DNA of 64,000 bases. Origin: Streptococcus gallolyticus (GTDB lineage: Bacteria; Bacillota; Bacilli; Lactobacillales; Streptococcaceae). The position numbers and the translations under genes are program-made. Shown one piece after another: positions 37,981 to 47,040 of this stretch (position 1 is its first letter; each line of letters starts with the position of its first letter). Below the pieces are notes generated by a model. It did not search any database, had not been told where the DNA came from, and saw only the letters and a list, made by a program, of their open reading frames with translations. Where the stretch lies: NCBI GenBank assembly GCA_019794795.1, contig JAIMFC010000005.1:107385-171384 (forward strand), in the 5' to 3' direction.

Positions 37981-38018
37981 AAAGGGGGGCGAGACGAGTT
38001 AAGTCTCTGCCTCCCTTT
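37981..38018 (-). terminator. GC-rich hairpin after the nucleoside-binding lipoprotein gene
   Basis: Arms with GGGAGGC and GCCCCCC-type sequence plus GAGAC/GTCTC form a stem of about 14 pairs. On the minus strand only CCCTTTCGC follows, a poor T tract, so it may act as a partial terminator or a 3'-end stabiliser. Confidence 0.6.
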
Positions 38019-38032
38019 TCTACGCTATATTC

Positions 38033-39097
38033 TTATTTTTTCTTTGGAGTTTCTGGAATTTCAACTTTACCGTTCACGATATCTTCTTTGGCAGCAGCAA
38101 CTGCTTTCGAAGCTTCTTCTGAAAGGTTAGTTTCAGCCAATTCTACACCTTTATCTTTCAAAGTGTAACGAACTGTTTTACCGCCGTCAAACTCACCTTT
38201 TTGAGCTTTCGCAGCAATATCTTTAACTGAAGTTCCTACTTGTTTCAATGTTGAAGCCAATACAAAGTTTGATTTCTTACCATCTTTAGATGTATATTCA
38301 CCTTCAGCAGCTTGGTCACGGTCAACACCGATTACCCAAACTTTATCAGCTTCATTGCGTGATTCATTTTCAGATTTTGCAGCTGCAAATACACCGTTAC
38401 CAGTACCACCTGAAGCGTGGAAGATAATATCAGCACCTGCTGCGTATTGAGCAGCAGCGAGTGTCTGGCCTTTCGCAGCGTCTGCAAATGAACCTGCATA
38501 GTCAATTGTAATCTTGATATCTTTGTTTACAGATTTTACACCTTCAACAAAACCGGCTTCAAAACGGTCAATGATGACACCTTGCATACCACCGATAAAA
38601 CCTACATGATTTGTCTTAGTAGATTTTGCAGCTGCAACACCTGCAAGGTAAGAAGCTTCGTGGTCAGCAAAACCAACGCTTACTACGTTTGATTGTTCAA
38701 CAACTGAGTCAACGATAACGTATTTTGTATCTGGATTATTTGGAGCTACTTCATCAATTGCACTTTCCAAGGCAAAACCGATACCAAAAACAAGGTTGTA
38801 ACCACCTGATACAGCAGAATCAAGGTTCGTGATGTATTCTGATTCACTATTTGATTGGAAGTAAGTATAACCTTTACCTTTTTCAAGGTTGTTATCTTTA
38901 CCCCAAGCTTGCAAACCTTCCCAAGCAGATTGGTTAAATGAACGGTCATCTACACCACCGACGTCAGTGATAACAGCGGCTTTAATAGATGAAGAATCTG
39001 ATGATGATTCAGATTTCTTAGCAGTACGACTGCTACATGCTGCCAAACCAAGGACAGCTACAGTAGCAAGGCCTAAACCAACAACTTTCTTGTTCAT
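38033..39097 (-). CDS. Nucleoside-binding lipoprotein (BMP/PnrA family)
   Basis: A 354-residue substrate-binding lipoprotein. The signal peptide ends in LGLAACSS with lipidated Cys21, followed by a Ser-rich linker and the BMP domain (AAVITDVGGVDDRSFNQSAWEGL). Family members bind purine and pyrimidine nucleosides; PnrA of pneumococcus is the close relative by context. It lies 77 nt after cdd and upstream of the ABC genes. The gap before it holds two small stems (GCAGTC/GACTGC and GGCAA/TTGCC). Confidence 0.92.
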   Translation of the reverse strand: MNKKVVGLGLATVAVLGLAACSSRTAKKSESSSDSSSIKAAVITDVGGVDDRSFNQSAWEGLQAWGKDNNLEKGKGYTYFQSNSESEYITNLDSAVSGGYNLVFGIGFALESAIDEVAPNNPDTKYVIVDSVVEQSNVVSVGFADHEASYLAGVAAAKSTKTNHVGFIGGMQGVIIDRFEAGFVEGVKSVNKDIKITIDYAGSFADAAKGQTLAAAQYAAGADIIFHASGGTGNGVFAAAKSENESRNEADKVWVIGVDRDQAAEGEYTSKDGKKSNFVLASTLKQVGTSVKDIAAKAQKGEFDGGKTVRYTLKDKGVELAETNLSEEASKAVAAAKEDIVNGKVEIPETPKKK

Positions 39098-39174
39098 GTG
39101 AATGAACCCTCCTAAAAATCTTTTGGCAATAATTTGCCGAGTAAATTTGCTTGCAGTCTCTGACTGCTCACAGC

Positions 39175-39564
39175 CTATTTCAGGTCTGTGAATGAATAAG
39201 GAAGTAACTCCTGGACTGTCATCACGACGGTCGATCGATCTTCAGCGACCAAGGTCACTGGTAAATCCTTATCAAAAAACTCTACCATAACTTGGCGACA
39301 AGCACCACATGGTGAGATTGGCTGTTCGGTTTTTCCGAATATTACCAATTCTTTGAATTCTCTTTCTCCTTCCGAAATGGCTTTAAAAATCGCAGTCCGT
39401 TCACCACAATTGGTCAAACCGAAAGAAGCATTTTCAACATTACAGCCCGTAAAAACACGACCATTTTTGGCAACTAAAACAGCACCAATCGGAAAATTCG
39501 AATAGGGCACATAGGCATTTTTACTGGCTTCAATAGCTAAATCAACCAGTTTAGTATCCGCCAT
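39175..39564 (-). CDS. cdd: Cytidine deaminase
   Basis: Converts cytidine and deoxycytidine to uridine forms. The 129 residues have the zinc site: Cys-Gly-Glu in [12 protein letters not shown] and PCGACRQVM. The start overlaps the deoC end by 14 nt, so it is translated with the nucleoside-breakdown genes. Confidence 0.96.
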   Translation of the reverse strand: MADTKLVDLAIEASKNAYVPYSNFPIGAVLVAKNGRVFTGCNVENASFGLTNCGERTAIFKAISEGEREFKELVIFGKTEQPISPCGACRQVMVEFFDKDLPVTLVAEDRSTVVMTVQELLPYSFTDLK

Positions 39565-40213
39565 CTGCTTTCAATCCTTCCATGATTGCCACACCAGATG
39601 AGGCACCAATACGAGTTGCACCTGCTTCAATAAAGGCTTCTGCATCTTCCAATGAACGAGCTCCACCAGATGCTTTCACTCCCATATCAGCTCCTACAGT
39701 TTGACGCATCAAGGCTACGTCTGGAACAGTTGCTCCACCTGTAGAGAATCCAGTAGAAGTCTTAACAAAATCTGCACCAGCACGTTGAGCTGCCATGCAA
39801 GCTGCAATCTTTTCTTCATCTGTTAATAGGCATGTTTCAATAATGACTTTCGTCAAAGTCCCATTTGCTGCTTCAACGACCGCACGGATATCTGCTTCAA
39901 GAGCTTCCACATTTCCAGCTTTCAACTGACCAATATTGATCACCATATCGACTTCATCAGCACCGTTTGCAATCGCATCTTTTGTTTCAAATGCTTTTAC
40001 AGCCGGAGTATTTGCCCCCAAAGGGAAACCGATAACTGTACATACTTTGACATCGCTATCTTGCAATTCTTTAGCTGCAAGACTAACCCATGTTGGATTG
40101 ACACAGACACTTGCGAAGTCATATTTTTTTGCTTGTTCAATCAGTGTTAAAACTTGCGCTTCTGTTGCATCAGGTTTCAAAAGTGTATGGTCGATATATT
40201 TATTTAATTCCAT
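39551..40213 (-). CDS. deoC: Deoxyribose-phosphate aldolase
   Basis: Splits deoxyribose 5-phosphate into glyceraldehyde 3-phosphate and acetaldehyde. The 220-residue TIM barrel begins [17 protein letters not shown] and has the Schiff-base lysine in [14 protein letters not shown]. It works directly after the nucleoside phosphorylase encoded 14 nt upstream. Confidence 0.96.
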   Translation of the reverse strand: MELNKYIDHTLLKPDATEAQVLTLIEQAKKYDFASVCVNPTWVSLAAKELQDSDVKVCTVIGFPLGANTPAVKAFETKDAIANGADEVDMVINIGQLKAGNVEALEADIRAVVEAANGTLTKVIIETCLLTDEEKIAACMAAQRAGADFVKTSTGFSTGGATVPDVALMRQTVGADMGVKASGGARSLEDAEAFIEAGATRIGASSGVAIMEGLKADGGY

Positions 40214-40227
40214 TTTTCTTTCTCCTA

Positions 40228-41505
40228 TTAAGAAATGATTTCAATAATTTCTTTGATTTGAACCACTGCGTCTTCTATTTTAACATTTTTTTGAAAATCT
40301 GTAAGCATATTTTCAGAAATATTTTGGCTGGCATAGATTGTTGCAAGTGGCTCTCCGACTACGATGGCTCCCCCTACTTTTTTATGGAAAACAATTCCTG
40401 TTTCATAATCAAGTGCATCTGTCTTCACAGCACGTCCTGCACCTAATTTCATGGCAAAAAGACCAAATTCTAGAGCTGGTAAAGCTGTAATAGTTCCCGT
40501 TTTTTCTGCTCGAACTTCTACTTGATGACTCACTTGAACTGGACGATACAAATCTTCCAAGTCCCCCCCCTGTGCAACGACCATTTCTTCAAATTTCTTG
40601 AGCGCTGCGCCATTTGTCAAGTGCTGACGAACTTCTTCAAGAGATTTATCGACATTGGCAAGCCCTAACATGATTTGAGCCAATTCACAAATAAATTCTG
40701 TGACATCTGCTCTTCCTTTTCCTTGCAAAATATCCAAGGCTTCAAGGATTTCCAAACGATTTCCGATACTAGTACCGACTGGTTGTGACATATCTGTGAT
40801 GACCGCTACCGTCTTACGTCCAACAGCCTTACCAAGCTCTACCATAGTACGCGCTAAGACACGAGCATCTTCAATATTCTTCATGAAGGCTCCCTCGCCG
40901 ACAGTAACATCTAACAGAATGGCATCTGCTCCTGCCGCAATTTTCTTAGACATGACAGAACTGGCAATCAATGGAATGGTATCAACTGTGGCTGTTACAT
41001 CACGCAAGGCATAGAGCAATTTATCTGCCTTCACCAGTTTGTCTGACTGACCGATAACCGCAAGACCTGTTTCCTGCACTTGACGGATAAAGTCTTCCTG
41101 TGTCACTTCAATTTGGTATCCTTTGATAGACTCTAACTTATCAAGGGTACCTCCAGTGTGACCCAAACCACGTCCACTCATTTTAGCAACTGGCACATCA
41201 AAACTTGCTACAAGAGGGGCTAAAATCAGGGTTACTTTATCCCCTACACCTCCCGTAGAGTGTTTGTCTACTTTAATACCTGCAATAGCAGATAAATCAA
41301 TTTGCTCACCCGTAGCGACCATGGCCATGGTTAAGTCAGAAATTTCACGTGTTGTCATCCCTTTGAAATAGATAGCCATAGCAAAAGCTGACATTTGGTA
41401 ATCTGGAACGGTTCCGTCTACATAGCCATTGACCAACCAAGTAATTTCTTCCTTCGTGAGTTCTAATCCGTCTCGTTTTTTTTGAATTAAATCAACTGTT
41501 CTCAT
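40228..41505 (-). CDS. pdp: Pyrimidine-nucleoside phosphorylase
   Basis: Phosphorolyses uridine, thymidine and deoxyuridine to base and (deoxy)ribose 1-phosphate. The 425 residues begin [21 protein letters not shown], with the glycine-rich phosphate loop [13 protein letters not shown] and the [17 protein letters not shown] signature. It overlaps the upstream methyltransferase gene by 14 nt. The product feeds DeoC. Confidence 0.96.
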   Translation of the reverse strand: MRTVDLIQKKRDGLELTKEEITWLVNGYVDGTVPDYQMSAFAMAIYFKGMTTREISDLTMAMVATGEQIDLSAIAGIKVDKHSTGGVGDKVTLILAPLVASFDVPVAKMSGRGLGHTGGTLDKLESIKGYQIEVTQEDFIRQVQETGLAVIGQSDKLVKADKLLYALRDVTATVDTIPLIASSVMSKKIAAGADAILLDVTVGEGAFMKNIEDARVLARTMVELGKAVGRKTVAVITDMSQPVGTSIGNRLEILEALDILQGKGRADVTEFICELAQIMLGLANVDKSLEEVRQHLTNGAALKKFEEMVVAQGGDLEDLYRPVQVSHQVEVRAEKTGTITALPALEFGLFAMKLGAGRAVKTDALDYETGIVFHKKVGGAIVVGEPLATIYASQNISENMLTDFQKNVKIEDAVVQIKEIIEIIS

Positions 41506-42091
41506 CTTTCACACTTTCTAAAATATAATATCCTTTGTCTTTTTTAAGAATTTGACAATTCCCAAAAATTTCCTCCATTTTTGCCTTTGCGCTAGGAGCA
41601 CCCTGCTTTTTCTGGATAACAATGGTCAAACTCCCACCAGATACCAGATGGTCATAGGAACCTGAAATCACTTCATGAACCACAGCCTTACCAGCACGAA
41701 TAGGCGGATTTGAAATTACATAATCAAATTGACCTGTGACATTTTCATATATATTTGACTGGAAAATAGAAGCTGAGACATGATTTTTCTCAGCATTCTT
41801 CTTTGCTAATTCGAGTGCACGGTTATTGATGTCAATCATAGTAGGCTGGACACTAAAAACCTTTCCTAAAGTCAAACCAAGTGGACCGTATCCACAGCCC
41901 ACATCCAGAACTTTTTTATCTTTTTCAAACTCTAAGCTATTCAAAAGAACTTGACTACCATAATCCACCATTTTCTTACTGAAAACTCCCGCATCCGTCA
42001 AAAATGTCATAGGAGTATCCAATAAAGTCACTCGTAATTCATGGATATCGTGAGCGACATTGGGATTTTTTTCATAATACATATTTGTCAT
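41492..42091 (-). CDS. RsmC-like class I methyltransferase
   Basis: A 199-residue SAM-dependent methyltransferase of the single-domain RsmC type. The SAM loop is [16 protein letters not shown] and the guanine-methyltransferase NPPIRAGK (NPPF-like) motif is present. Close relatives modify 16S rRNA guanine. It heads the nucleoside operon. ATG 42091 lies 6 nt after TATAAT, so it is probably translated from a leaderless mRNA; a second ATG three codons later has no ribosome site either. Confidence 0.85.
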   Translation of the reverse strand: MTNMYYEKNPNVAHDIHELRVTLLDTPMTFLTDAGVFSKKMVDYGSQVLLNSLEFEKDKKVLDVGCGYGPLGLTLGKVFSVQPTMIDINNRALELAKKNAEKNHVSASIFQSNIYENVTGQFDYVISNPPIRAGKAVVHEVISGSYDHLVSGGSLTIVIQKKQGAPSAKAKMEEIFGNCQILKKDKGYYILESVKDENS

Positions 42092-42097
42092 ATTTAC

Positions 42098-42126
42098 ATT
42101 ATACCACTTTGTAAAAACGTTTACAA
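42098..42126 (-). promoter_or_regulatory. Promoter of the nucleoside operon with cre-like box, leaderless geometry
   Basis: On the minus strand TTGTAA (42121-42126), 17 nt, TATAAT (42098-42103); ATG begins 6 nt later. On the plus strand TAAAAACGTTTACA (42112-42125) differs from the cre consensus at position 2 only and covers the spacer and -35, a position expected for repression. Confidence 0.75.
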
Positions 42127-42131
42127 GATGT

Positions 42132-42160
42132 TTTACAATACTATTAAATCATGCTACAAT
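42132..42160 (+). promoter_or_regulatory. coaA promoter, leaderless geometry
   Basis: TTTACA (42132-42137), 17 nt, TACAAT (42155-42160) with a TGC extension. GTTGCT, exactly 6 nt, separates it from the coaA ATG. It is back to back with the nucleoside operon promoter, the two -35 boxes being 5 nt apart. Confidence 0.75.
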
Positions 42161-42166
42161 GTTGCT

Positions 42167-43087
42167 ATGAAAAATGAACTATTAAATTTTGAAAAAATCA
42201 AGCGAAAAACCTGGCAAAAACTGCATCGGAACACAACTGTCCCTTTAACACAAGAGGAACTCAATTCCATTAAAAGTTTTAACGATAAAATTTCTTTGCA
42301 AGAAGTTTTAGATGTCTACCTGCCCTTGACCAATCTCATTCGGATATACAAGAAGGCTAGTGAGGATTTAGCATTTTCAAAAAGTTTGTTCTTGCAAGCA
42401 CGCAATCGCCCACAGCCTTTTATTATCGGGATTGCTGGTAGTGTTGCGGTTGGAAAATCAACCACTAGCCGCTTACTTCAAATCCTTCTAGCTCGCACAT
42501 TTAAGCATGCAAAGGTTGAGATGGTCACAACCGACGGCTTTCTTTTCCCAAATGACATCCTTGAAGAGCGAAATATTTTAGCTAAAAAAGGATTTCCTGA
42601 ATCCTATAATATGGAACTGCTGTTAGATTTTTTAGACAATATCAAGAATGGTCAGAGTTATGAAATTCCTGTTTACTCTCACGAAGTCTATGATATCGTC
42701 CCCGATAAACAGCAAAAGATTGACGCGCCAGACTTTCTCATTGTGGAGGGAATCAATGTTTTTCAAAATCCACAAAACCAGCGCCTCTATGTCAGTGATT
42801 ATTTTGACCTAGCCATCTATGTGGATGCTGACGTGGAAAATATTGAAAATTGGTACCTGGAACGGTTCCAAAAACTGCTAAAATTAGCAGAAACAGATCC
42901 AAACAATTACTACCATCGCTTTACCCATTTGCCTTTTAATGAAGTGCTGAGCATGGCTCAAGACACTTGGAAAAATATCAACCTAGCAAATTTGGAAAAG
43001 TATATTGAGCCGACACGTAGTCGAGCAGATATCATTCTTCACAAGGCGCAAAATCATGAGATTGATGAAATTTATTTGAAAAAATAG
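42167..43087 (+). CDS. coaA: Type I pantothenate kinase
   Basis: Phosphorylates pantothenate, the first and usually rate-limiting step of CoA synthesis. The 306 residues have the P-loop GSVAVGKS at 91-98 and the family segment [14 protein letters not shown] 42167 is chosen because the promoter lies between it and an upstream in-frame ATG, and the -10 is 6 nt away. The gene stop is just upstream of the rpsT promoter. Confidence 0.96.
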   Translation: MKNELLNFEKIKRKTWQKLHRNTTVPLTQEELNSIKSFNDKISLQEVLDVYLPLTNLIRIYKKASEDLAFSKSLFLQARNRPQPFIIGIAGSVAVGKSTTSRLLQILLARTFKHAKVEMVTTDGFLFPNDILEERNILAKKGFPESYNMELLLDFLDNIKNGQSYEIPVYSHEVYDIVPDKQQKIDAPDFLIVEGINVFQNPQNQRLYVSDYFDLAIYVDADVENIENWYLERFQKLLKLAETDPNNYYHRFTHLPFNEVLSMAQDTWKNINLANLEKYIEPTRSRADIILHKAQNHEIDEIYLKK

Positions 43088-43094
43088 ATTTTAC

Positions 43095-43123
43095 TTGCCA
43101 AGAAGAGTATTTTCCGATATAAT
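43095..43123 (+). promoter_or_regulatory. rpsT promoter
   Basis: TTGCCA (43095-43100), 17 nt, TATAAT (43118-43123). It begins 7 nt after the coaA stop. Confidence 0.8.
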
Positions 43124-43160
43124 GATATGGTTAGTACAGAAAAGGGTGGAGGTGAAACCA

Positions 43161-43394
43161 TTGGCAAACATTAAATCAGCTATCAAACGCGCTGAATTGA
43201 ACGTTAAACAAAACGAAAAAAACTCAGCTCAAAAATCAGCTATGCGTACTGCAATCAAAGCATTTGAAGCTAACCCTTCTGAAGAGCTTTTCCGCGCTGC
43301 AAGTTCAGCAATCGACAAAGCAGAAACAAAAGGTTTGATTCACAAAAACAAAGCGAGCCGCGACAAAGCACGTCTTTCAGCTAAACTTGCTTAA
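43161..43394 (+). CDS. rpsT: 30S ribosomal protein S20
   Basis: S20 binds 16S rRNA early in assembly. The 77 residues begin [20 protein letters not shown] after the initiator and are rich in Lys and Ala, as usual. The start is TTG 43161, six nt after GGAGGTG; no ATG fits. A UUG start is also used by E. coli rpsT, where it takes part in autogenous control. Upstream in-frame codons precede or overlap the promoter and are not translated. Confidence 0.95.
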   Translation: MANIKSAIKRAELNVKQNEKNSAQKSAMRTAIKAFEANPSEELFRAASSAIDKAETKGLIHKNKASRDKARLSAKLA

Positions 43395-43399
43395 TAAAA

Positions 43400-43423
43400 A
43401 AGAGCCCTGTGGCTCCTTTTTTT
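43400..43423 (+). terminator. Terminator of rpsT
   Basis: GAGCC and GGCTC with a 4-nt loop, A-run before and seven-T tract after. Confidence 0.85.
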
Positions 43424-43441
43424 GTCCCTTGAGGAGGGCTT

Positions 43442-43966
43442 ATGAAAATTGTTATTATCGGTTACAGTGGTGCTGGTAAGTCTACTTTGGCTGAAACTTT
43501 ATCACGACACTATCAACTAGCACTTCTTCATTTAGATCAGATTCGTTTTGCGCCAAACTGGGAAATGCGTTCAGATACTGACTTTTCCAATGACTTGAAC
43601 CGTTTTTTAGATAACCATGACTCCTGGGTCATTGATGGACTCTACAGTCGGTTTAGTCTAGAGAGACGTTTGGAGGAAGCTGATCAGATTATTTTCTTGA
43701 ATTTTGATCGTTGGACAGCTCTCTATCGCATTCTAAAGCGCTATTGGACCTACCGTGGAAAGGTTCGCTCTTCTGCTCCTGCTGGCTGCCAAGAAAAAAT
43801 TGACTGGCCTTTTCTGAAGTTTGTCATGATTGACTCTAGAAAGGCTGTTCGAAAAAAGCTCTATGCTGATATTTCTTCAACATACCTTGAAAAAATGATC
43901 ATTCTTAGAAATCAGCAGGACATTGATGCATTTTTACAAACCAAAACCTTATCTAGCAAAGATTAG
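43442..43966 (+). CDS. P-loop nucleoside/adenylate-kinase-like protein (DNA topology modulation protein family)
   Basis: The 174 residues begin MKIVIIGYSGAGKSTLAETL, a Walker A loop like small kinases, followed by LLHLDQIRFAPNW and WVIDGLYSRF, segments typical of proteins annotated as topology modulation protein (FlaR-like). Adenylate-kinase-like phosphotransfer is likely; the substrate is unknown. GAGGAG precedes the start. The stop codon lies within its terminator hairpin. Confidence 0.8.
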   Translation: MKIVIIGYSGAGKSTLAETLSRHYQLALLHLDQIRFAPNWEMRSDTDFSNDLNRFLDNHDSWVIDGLYSRFSLERRLEEADQIIFLNFDRWTALYRILKRYWTYRGKVRSSAPAGCQEKIDWPFLKFVMIDSRKAVRKKLYADISSTYLEKMIILRNQQDIDAFLQTKTLSSKD

Positions 43967-43976
43967 ATAGGTTTTT
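43943..43976 (+). terminator. Terminator of the P-loop gene
   Basis: AAAACCTTATCTA pairs with TAGATAGGTTTT (one bulged T), followed by TTTT. The left arm is coding. Confidence 0.7.
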
Positions 43977-44041
43977 TCTATTTAAAATTCTAAGCAATAG
44001 GCTCATCATTATATCCGACGGTATCTTGCCCAATCTAATTA

Positions 44042-45358
44042 TTATCTTGGAATTCGGACTTCAAAAATAGATCCTTGTGGTAGATTATCTTGCACCGATA
44101 TTGTTCCATCTAGACTGTCTAAAATTTGTTTTGCTAAAGATAAGCCTAAACCAAAACCACCTTTTTGGCGTGTACGTGCCTTATCGACCCGATAAAAACG
44201 ATCGAAAATTTTCTTCTTGTCTTCATCACGGATACCAAGACCATTATCTGTCACACGATAAATCAGCTGACGATCCGTCGCAACAAGCTCAATCTTAATA
44301 TGGCCATTTTCATCGGTATATTTCATGGCATTGTCAAATAGAATTGTCATGACCTGCTTCAAGAGGATTTTATCCGAATAAATTGCTGTCCATAAATGAT
44401 GATGAATCTCGAGAGTTTTACCATTTTCTTCTGCAATCAGCTGGTAATTTTTCAGCACTTTTTCAAAGAAGCTAACGGGAATATCTACTAAATTAGGCTT
44501 CAATCCATCATCACGCCTTGCTAAATTAAGCAGATTGGTCGTTAGCAAACGCATATTTCGTACTTCTTCCAAGCTTGAGGCAATACTCTCACTAGAATCC
44601 AAAATGGTTGCGTCTGGATTACGAAATAGACTTTCCAAACGATTTTGCAATACCGCAAGTGGGGTACGCAATTCGTGGCTAGCATTTTCCACAAAGTCCT
44701 TTTGTCGTTGGTAACTAATCAAAATTGGACGGACACTAACTGTTGCCAGATAAATACTGGCGACAATAGAAATCAGCCAGAAAACAATCATAACAACGAT
44801 GACGGTTGTTTCATAGGAAGAAATAGCCTCTCGAATCTGGGTAGTATTAAACAGTACAGTGACATATTGGACATTGCTGACAATTGATAGGGCTTTTTGC
44901 TGAGGCGTTAGTTTGATGGTCATTTTCCGGTAATACTCTTTCTCACCAAACAGACTCTCAACCTGAATTTCTTCAATATCATTGACATGTGATTTGTTCA
45001 ACTTGAGACTAGATAAACCTGACAAGATATCGACATTATTCATAATTGCGCCATCACGGTTATATAATATAATGTAATAGTTTGTATTGAGGGCGAGTTT
45101 TGGTCTGCCATCATCCGCATTAGCATTAAACCAATTGACATCGGGTACGGTTCCTCTTGCTAAGGCAAAGTTAATCACTAAGCTAGGATTTTCATGGATT
45201 TGATTGAAGGTCTCATCAGACGTATGATACATAGTCGCACGCATGAGGTTCAAGATGATGATGGACATAAGCCCGAAAATCAGTGTAAAAACAGCAAAAT
45301 AACGGATAAAGTATGAAAAATTATCCGTATGAAGTCCTTTTTTTAGTTTATTCAGCAT
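44042..45358 (-). CDS. ciaH: Sensor histidine kinase CiaH
   Basis: The kinase of the CiaRH system, which controls competence, β-lactam tolerance, virulence and several small RNAs in streptococci. The 438 residues have a transmembrane helix at about 18-40, an extracellular domain, a second helix at about 185-208, the phospho-accepting His228 in [13 protein letters not shown], the N box [11 protein letters not shown] and the G boxes DNGLGI and [13 protein letters not shown]. It overlaps ciaR by 11 nt. Confidence 0.94.
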   Translation of the reverse strand: MLNKLKKGLHTDNFSYFIRYFAVFTLIFGLMSIIILNLMRATMYHTSDETFNQIHENPSLVINFALARGTVPDVNWFNANADDGRPKLALNTNYYIILYNRDGAIMNNVDILSGLSSLKLNKSHVNDIEEIQVESLFGEKEYYRKMTIKLTPQQKALSIVSNVQYVTVLFNTTQIREAISSYETTVIVVMIVFWLISIVASIYLATVSVRPILISYQRQKDFVENASHELRTPLAVLQNRLESLFRNPDATILDSSESIASSLEEVRNMRLLTTNLLNLARRDDGLKPNLVDIPVSFFEKVLKNYQLIAEENGKTLEIHHHLWTAIYSDKILLKQVMTILFDNAMKYTDENGHIKIELVATDRQLIYRVTDNGLGIRDEDKKKIFDRFYRVDKARTRQKGGFGLGLSLAKQILDSLDGTISVQDNLPQGSIFEVRIPR

Positions 45359-46022
45359 TTTTTAGAATATAACCAACACTGCGAAGAGTCTGTAGATTGT
45401 CTCCGAAAGTGGATCCTTTCAATTTTTTCCTAATCTTTGATACATAAACTTCAACGACAGAGATGGTTGTATCACTATCAAATCCCCAAAGGCGGTCAAA
45501 AATCTGTGTCTTTGGTAAAATGACATTTTGATTCTGTAAGAAATAAACCAACAAATCAAATTCTTTTCCTAAGAGTTCCATATTTTTTCCGTTCACAGTT
45601 GTGGTGTTGGTTGCTAGATTGACAGTTACATCTCCATAGGTCAACGTATTTTCATTGAACTTACCTGTACGTTTTAAGAGAGCTTGAATACGCATTTTCA
45701 GCTCTTCCAAGTAAAATGGCTTGGTTAAGTAATCATCTGCTCCAAGTTCAAATCCTTGTCCTTTATCGTCTAGCCCTTCTTTAGCTGTCATGATCAGAAC
45801 TGGTGTTGTCACATTTTTCTCTCTCAATTCTTTTAAAACTTGAAAGCCATTTTTTTCAGGCAACATCAAATCTAAAAGAACGATATCATAAACGCCAGAT
45901 TCGGCTTCATAAAGCCCTTCTTCGCCATCGAAAACTTGCATGACATCTGCAAAGTCATCCAAAAAATCAAATATGGAGTTCGATAAACTCAAATCGTCTT
46001 CCACCAGTAACAATTTAATCAT
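45348..46022 (-). CDS. ciaR: Response regulator CiaR
   Basis: An OmpR/PhoB-type regulator of 224 residues. The receiver domain has Asp51 in [12 protein letters not shown] and the Lys of [12 protein letters not shown]. The C-terminal winged helix ends in [29 protein letters not shown]. Sequence and pairing with the kinase identify CiaR. A candidate CiaR binding site lies in its own promoter (46108-46140), which suggests autoregulation as in pneumococcus. Confidence 0.95.
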   Translation of the reverse strand: MIKLLLVEDDLSLSNSIFDFLDDFADVMQVFDGEEGLYEAESGVYDIVLLDLMLPEKNGFQVLKELREKNVTTPVLIMTAKEGLDDKGQGFELGADDYLTKPFYLEELKMRIQALLKRTGKFNENTLTYGDVTVNLATNTTTVNGKNMELLGKEFDLLVYFLQNQNVILPKTQIFDRLWGFDSDTTISVVEVYVSKIRKKLKGSTFGDNLQTLRSVGYILKNAE

Positions 46023-46107
46023 ATCTTTTTCCTCCCTACCTCTTTATACTCTATTCTCTTATTATATCACGAACACTGAAAATTCATGATAAAACCAATA
46101 TAGTGAC

Positions 46108-46140
46108 AATGTAGCACAATTGACTTAAATTATTCTAAAA
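46108..46140 (-). promoter_or_regulatory. ciaR promoter with CiaR direct-repeat box
   Basis: On the minus strand TTTTAG-N5-TTTAAG (46124-46140), one mismatch from the published CiaR site TTTAAG-N5-TTTAAG. Ten nt later comes TACATT (46108-46113) with a TGC extension. The outer half-site shares its last bases with the T tract and arm of the upstream terminator. Confidence 0.65.
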
Positions 46141-46166
46141 GCTGAAGGGTAATCTCCTCCAGCTTT
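46138..46166 (-). terminator. Terminator of the mannosidase-ROK operon
   Basis: AAAGCTG and CAGCTTT, extended by AGG/CCT, form the stem; on the minus strand TTTTAG follows. It directly abuts the CiaR box. Confidence 0.75.
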
Positions 46167-46185
46167 GGTCTATAAACAAGCGATG

Positions 46186-47031
46186 TTAAGTAAGTTTTGC
46201 TAGCATGTAAGCCCCCATGAGATTTGCCTCTCCATGGAAATGACAGGGCTTAATACTAGGAATGTGAGGAATATCAGGGTTTACTGCCTGAATAGCTACT
46301 AAGGCTTTTCGAACTCCTGCAATAAATTCTTCATTTTGACTGATAGAGCCTCCTAGAAAAATATCCTTGGTTCCTAAACAGTAGAAAATATTGATCAGGC
46401 CTAAGGCTAATTTGTCATACATGTTCTGAAGAGCTGCTTGGCAGACTGCATCTCCTTTTTCTGCAGCAGCATATACAGCTAGTCCGTCCCAGTCTTGACT
46501 GGCTTTCCCACGGCGAACACGCGCCACCATATTACCAGTTGAAGCCTCTTGAGACCAGTTGATCAGAGGATTTGACAGCATATAGCCAAATTCGCCAGCA
46601 TAGCCTTTCCAACCTCTCATCAATTTTTTATCCAATACAACGGCACCGCCGATTCCTGTCCCAATCACGACACAAGCAAAATTTTCCAATTCTTCTTGAG
46701 CAGCCAGTTGACTCAGCCCAACACAATTGGCATCATTTTCCATAAAAATTGGGTACTGCAGATGTGCCAGTAGGTCAAACCAAGAAGGGCCATGAATATA
46801 AGGAACAGCACTAATCCCTTCAACAATACCCGTTTCAGGATTGACAGAACCAGGCAAACTGATAGCAATCGCCGTCACTTCTGAAGTAGAAACAACTTGC
46901 TCTTCTATCCATGCCACCAATTCCTCTAGCTTCTCTGGGGTTGGACAGGTTTGTTTGTTCAAGATTTGTTTTTCCTTAATGGCTGCAAACTTGACCCCTG
47001 TCCCTCCGATATCAAAACAAGCAATGGTCAT
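46186..47031 (-). CDS. ROK family sugar kinase
   Basis: A 281-residue ROK protein without a DNA-binding domain. It begins MTIACFDIGGTGVKFAAI with the phosphate loop and has a second loop VVIGTGIGGAVVL. The usual zinc motif CxCGxxGC and its His are absent; the segment reads YAGEFGYMLSNP. It ends the GH125-GH38 operon, so phosphorylation of a released hexose such as mannose or GlcNAc is likely. ATG 47031 follows GGAG; a TTG two codons upstream is less likely. Confidence 0.85.
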   Translation of the reverse strand: MTIACFDIGGTGVKFAAIKEKQILNKQTCPTPEKLEELVAWIEEQVVSTSEVTAIAISLPGSVNPETGIVEGISAVPYIHGPSWFDLLAHLQYPIFMENDANCVGLSQLAAQEELENFACVVIGTGIGGAVVLDKKLMRGWKGYAGEFGYMLSNPLINWSQEASTGNMVARVRRGKASQDWDGLAVYAAAEKGDAVCQAALQNMYDKLALGLINIFYCLGTKDIFLGGSISQNEEFIAGVRKALVAIQAVNPDIPHIPSIKPCHFHGEANLMGAYMLAKLT

Positions 47032-47040
47032 AGGCAACTC

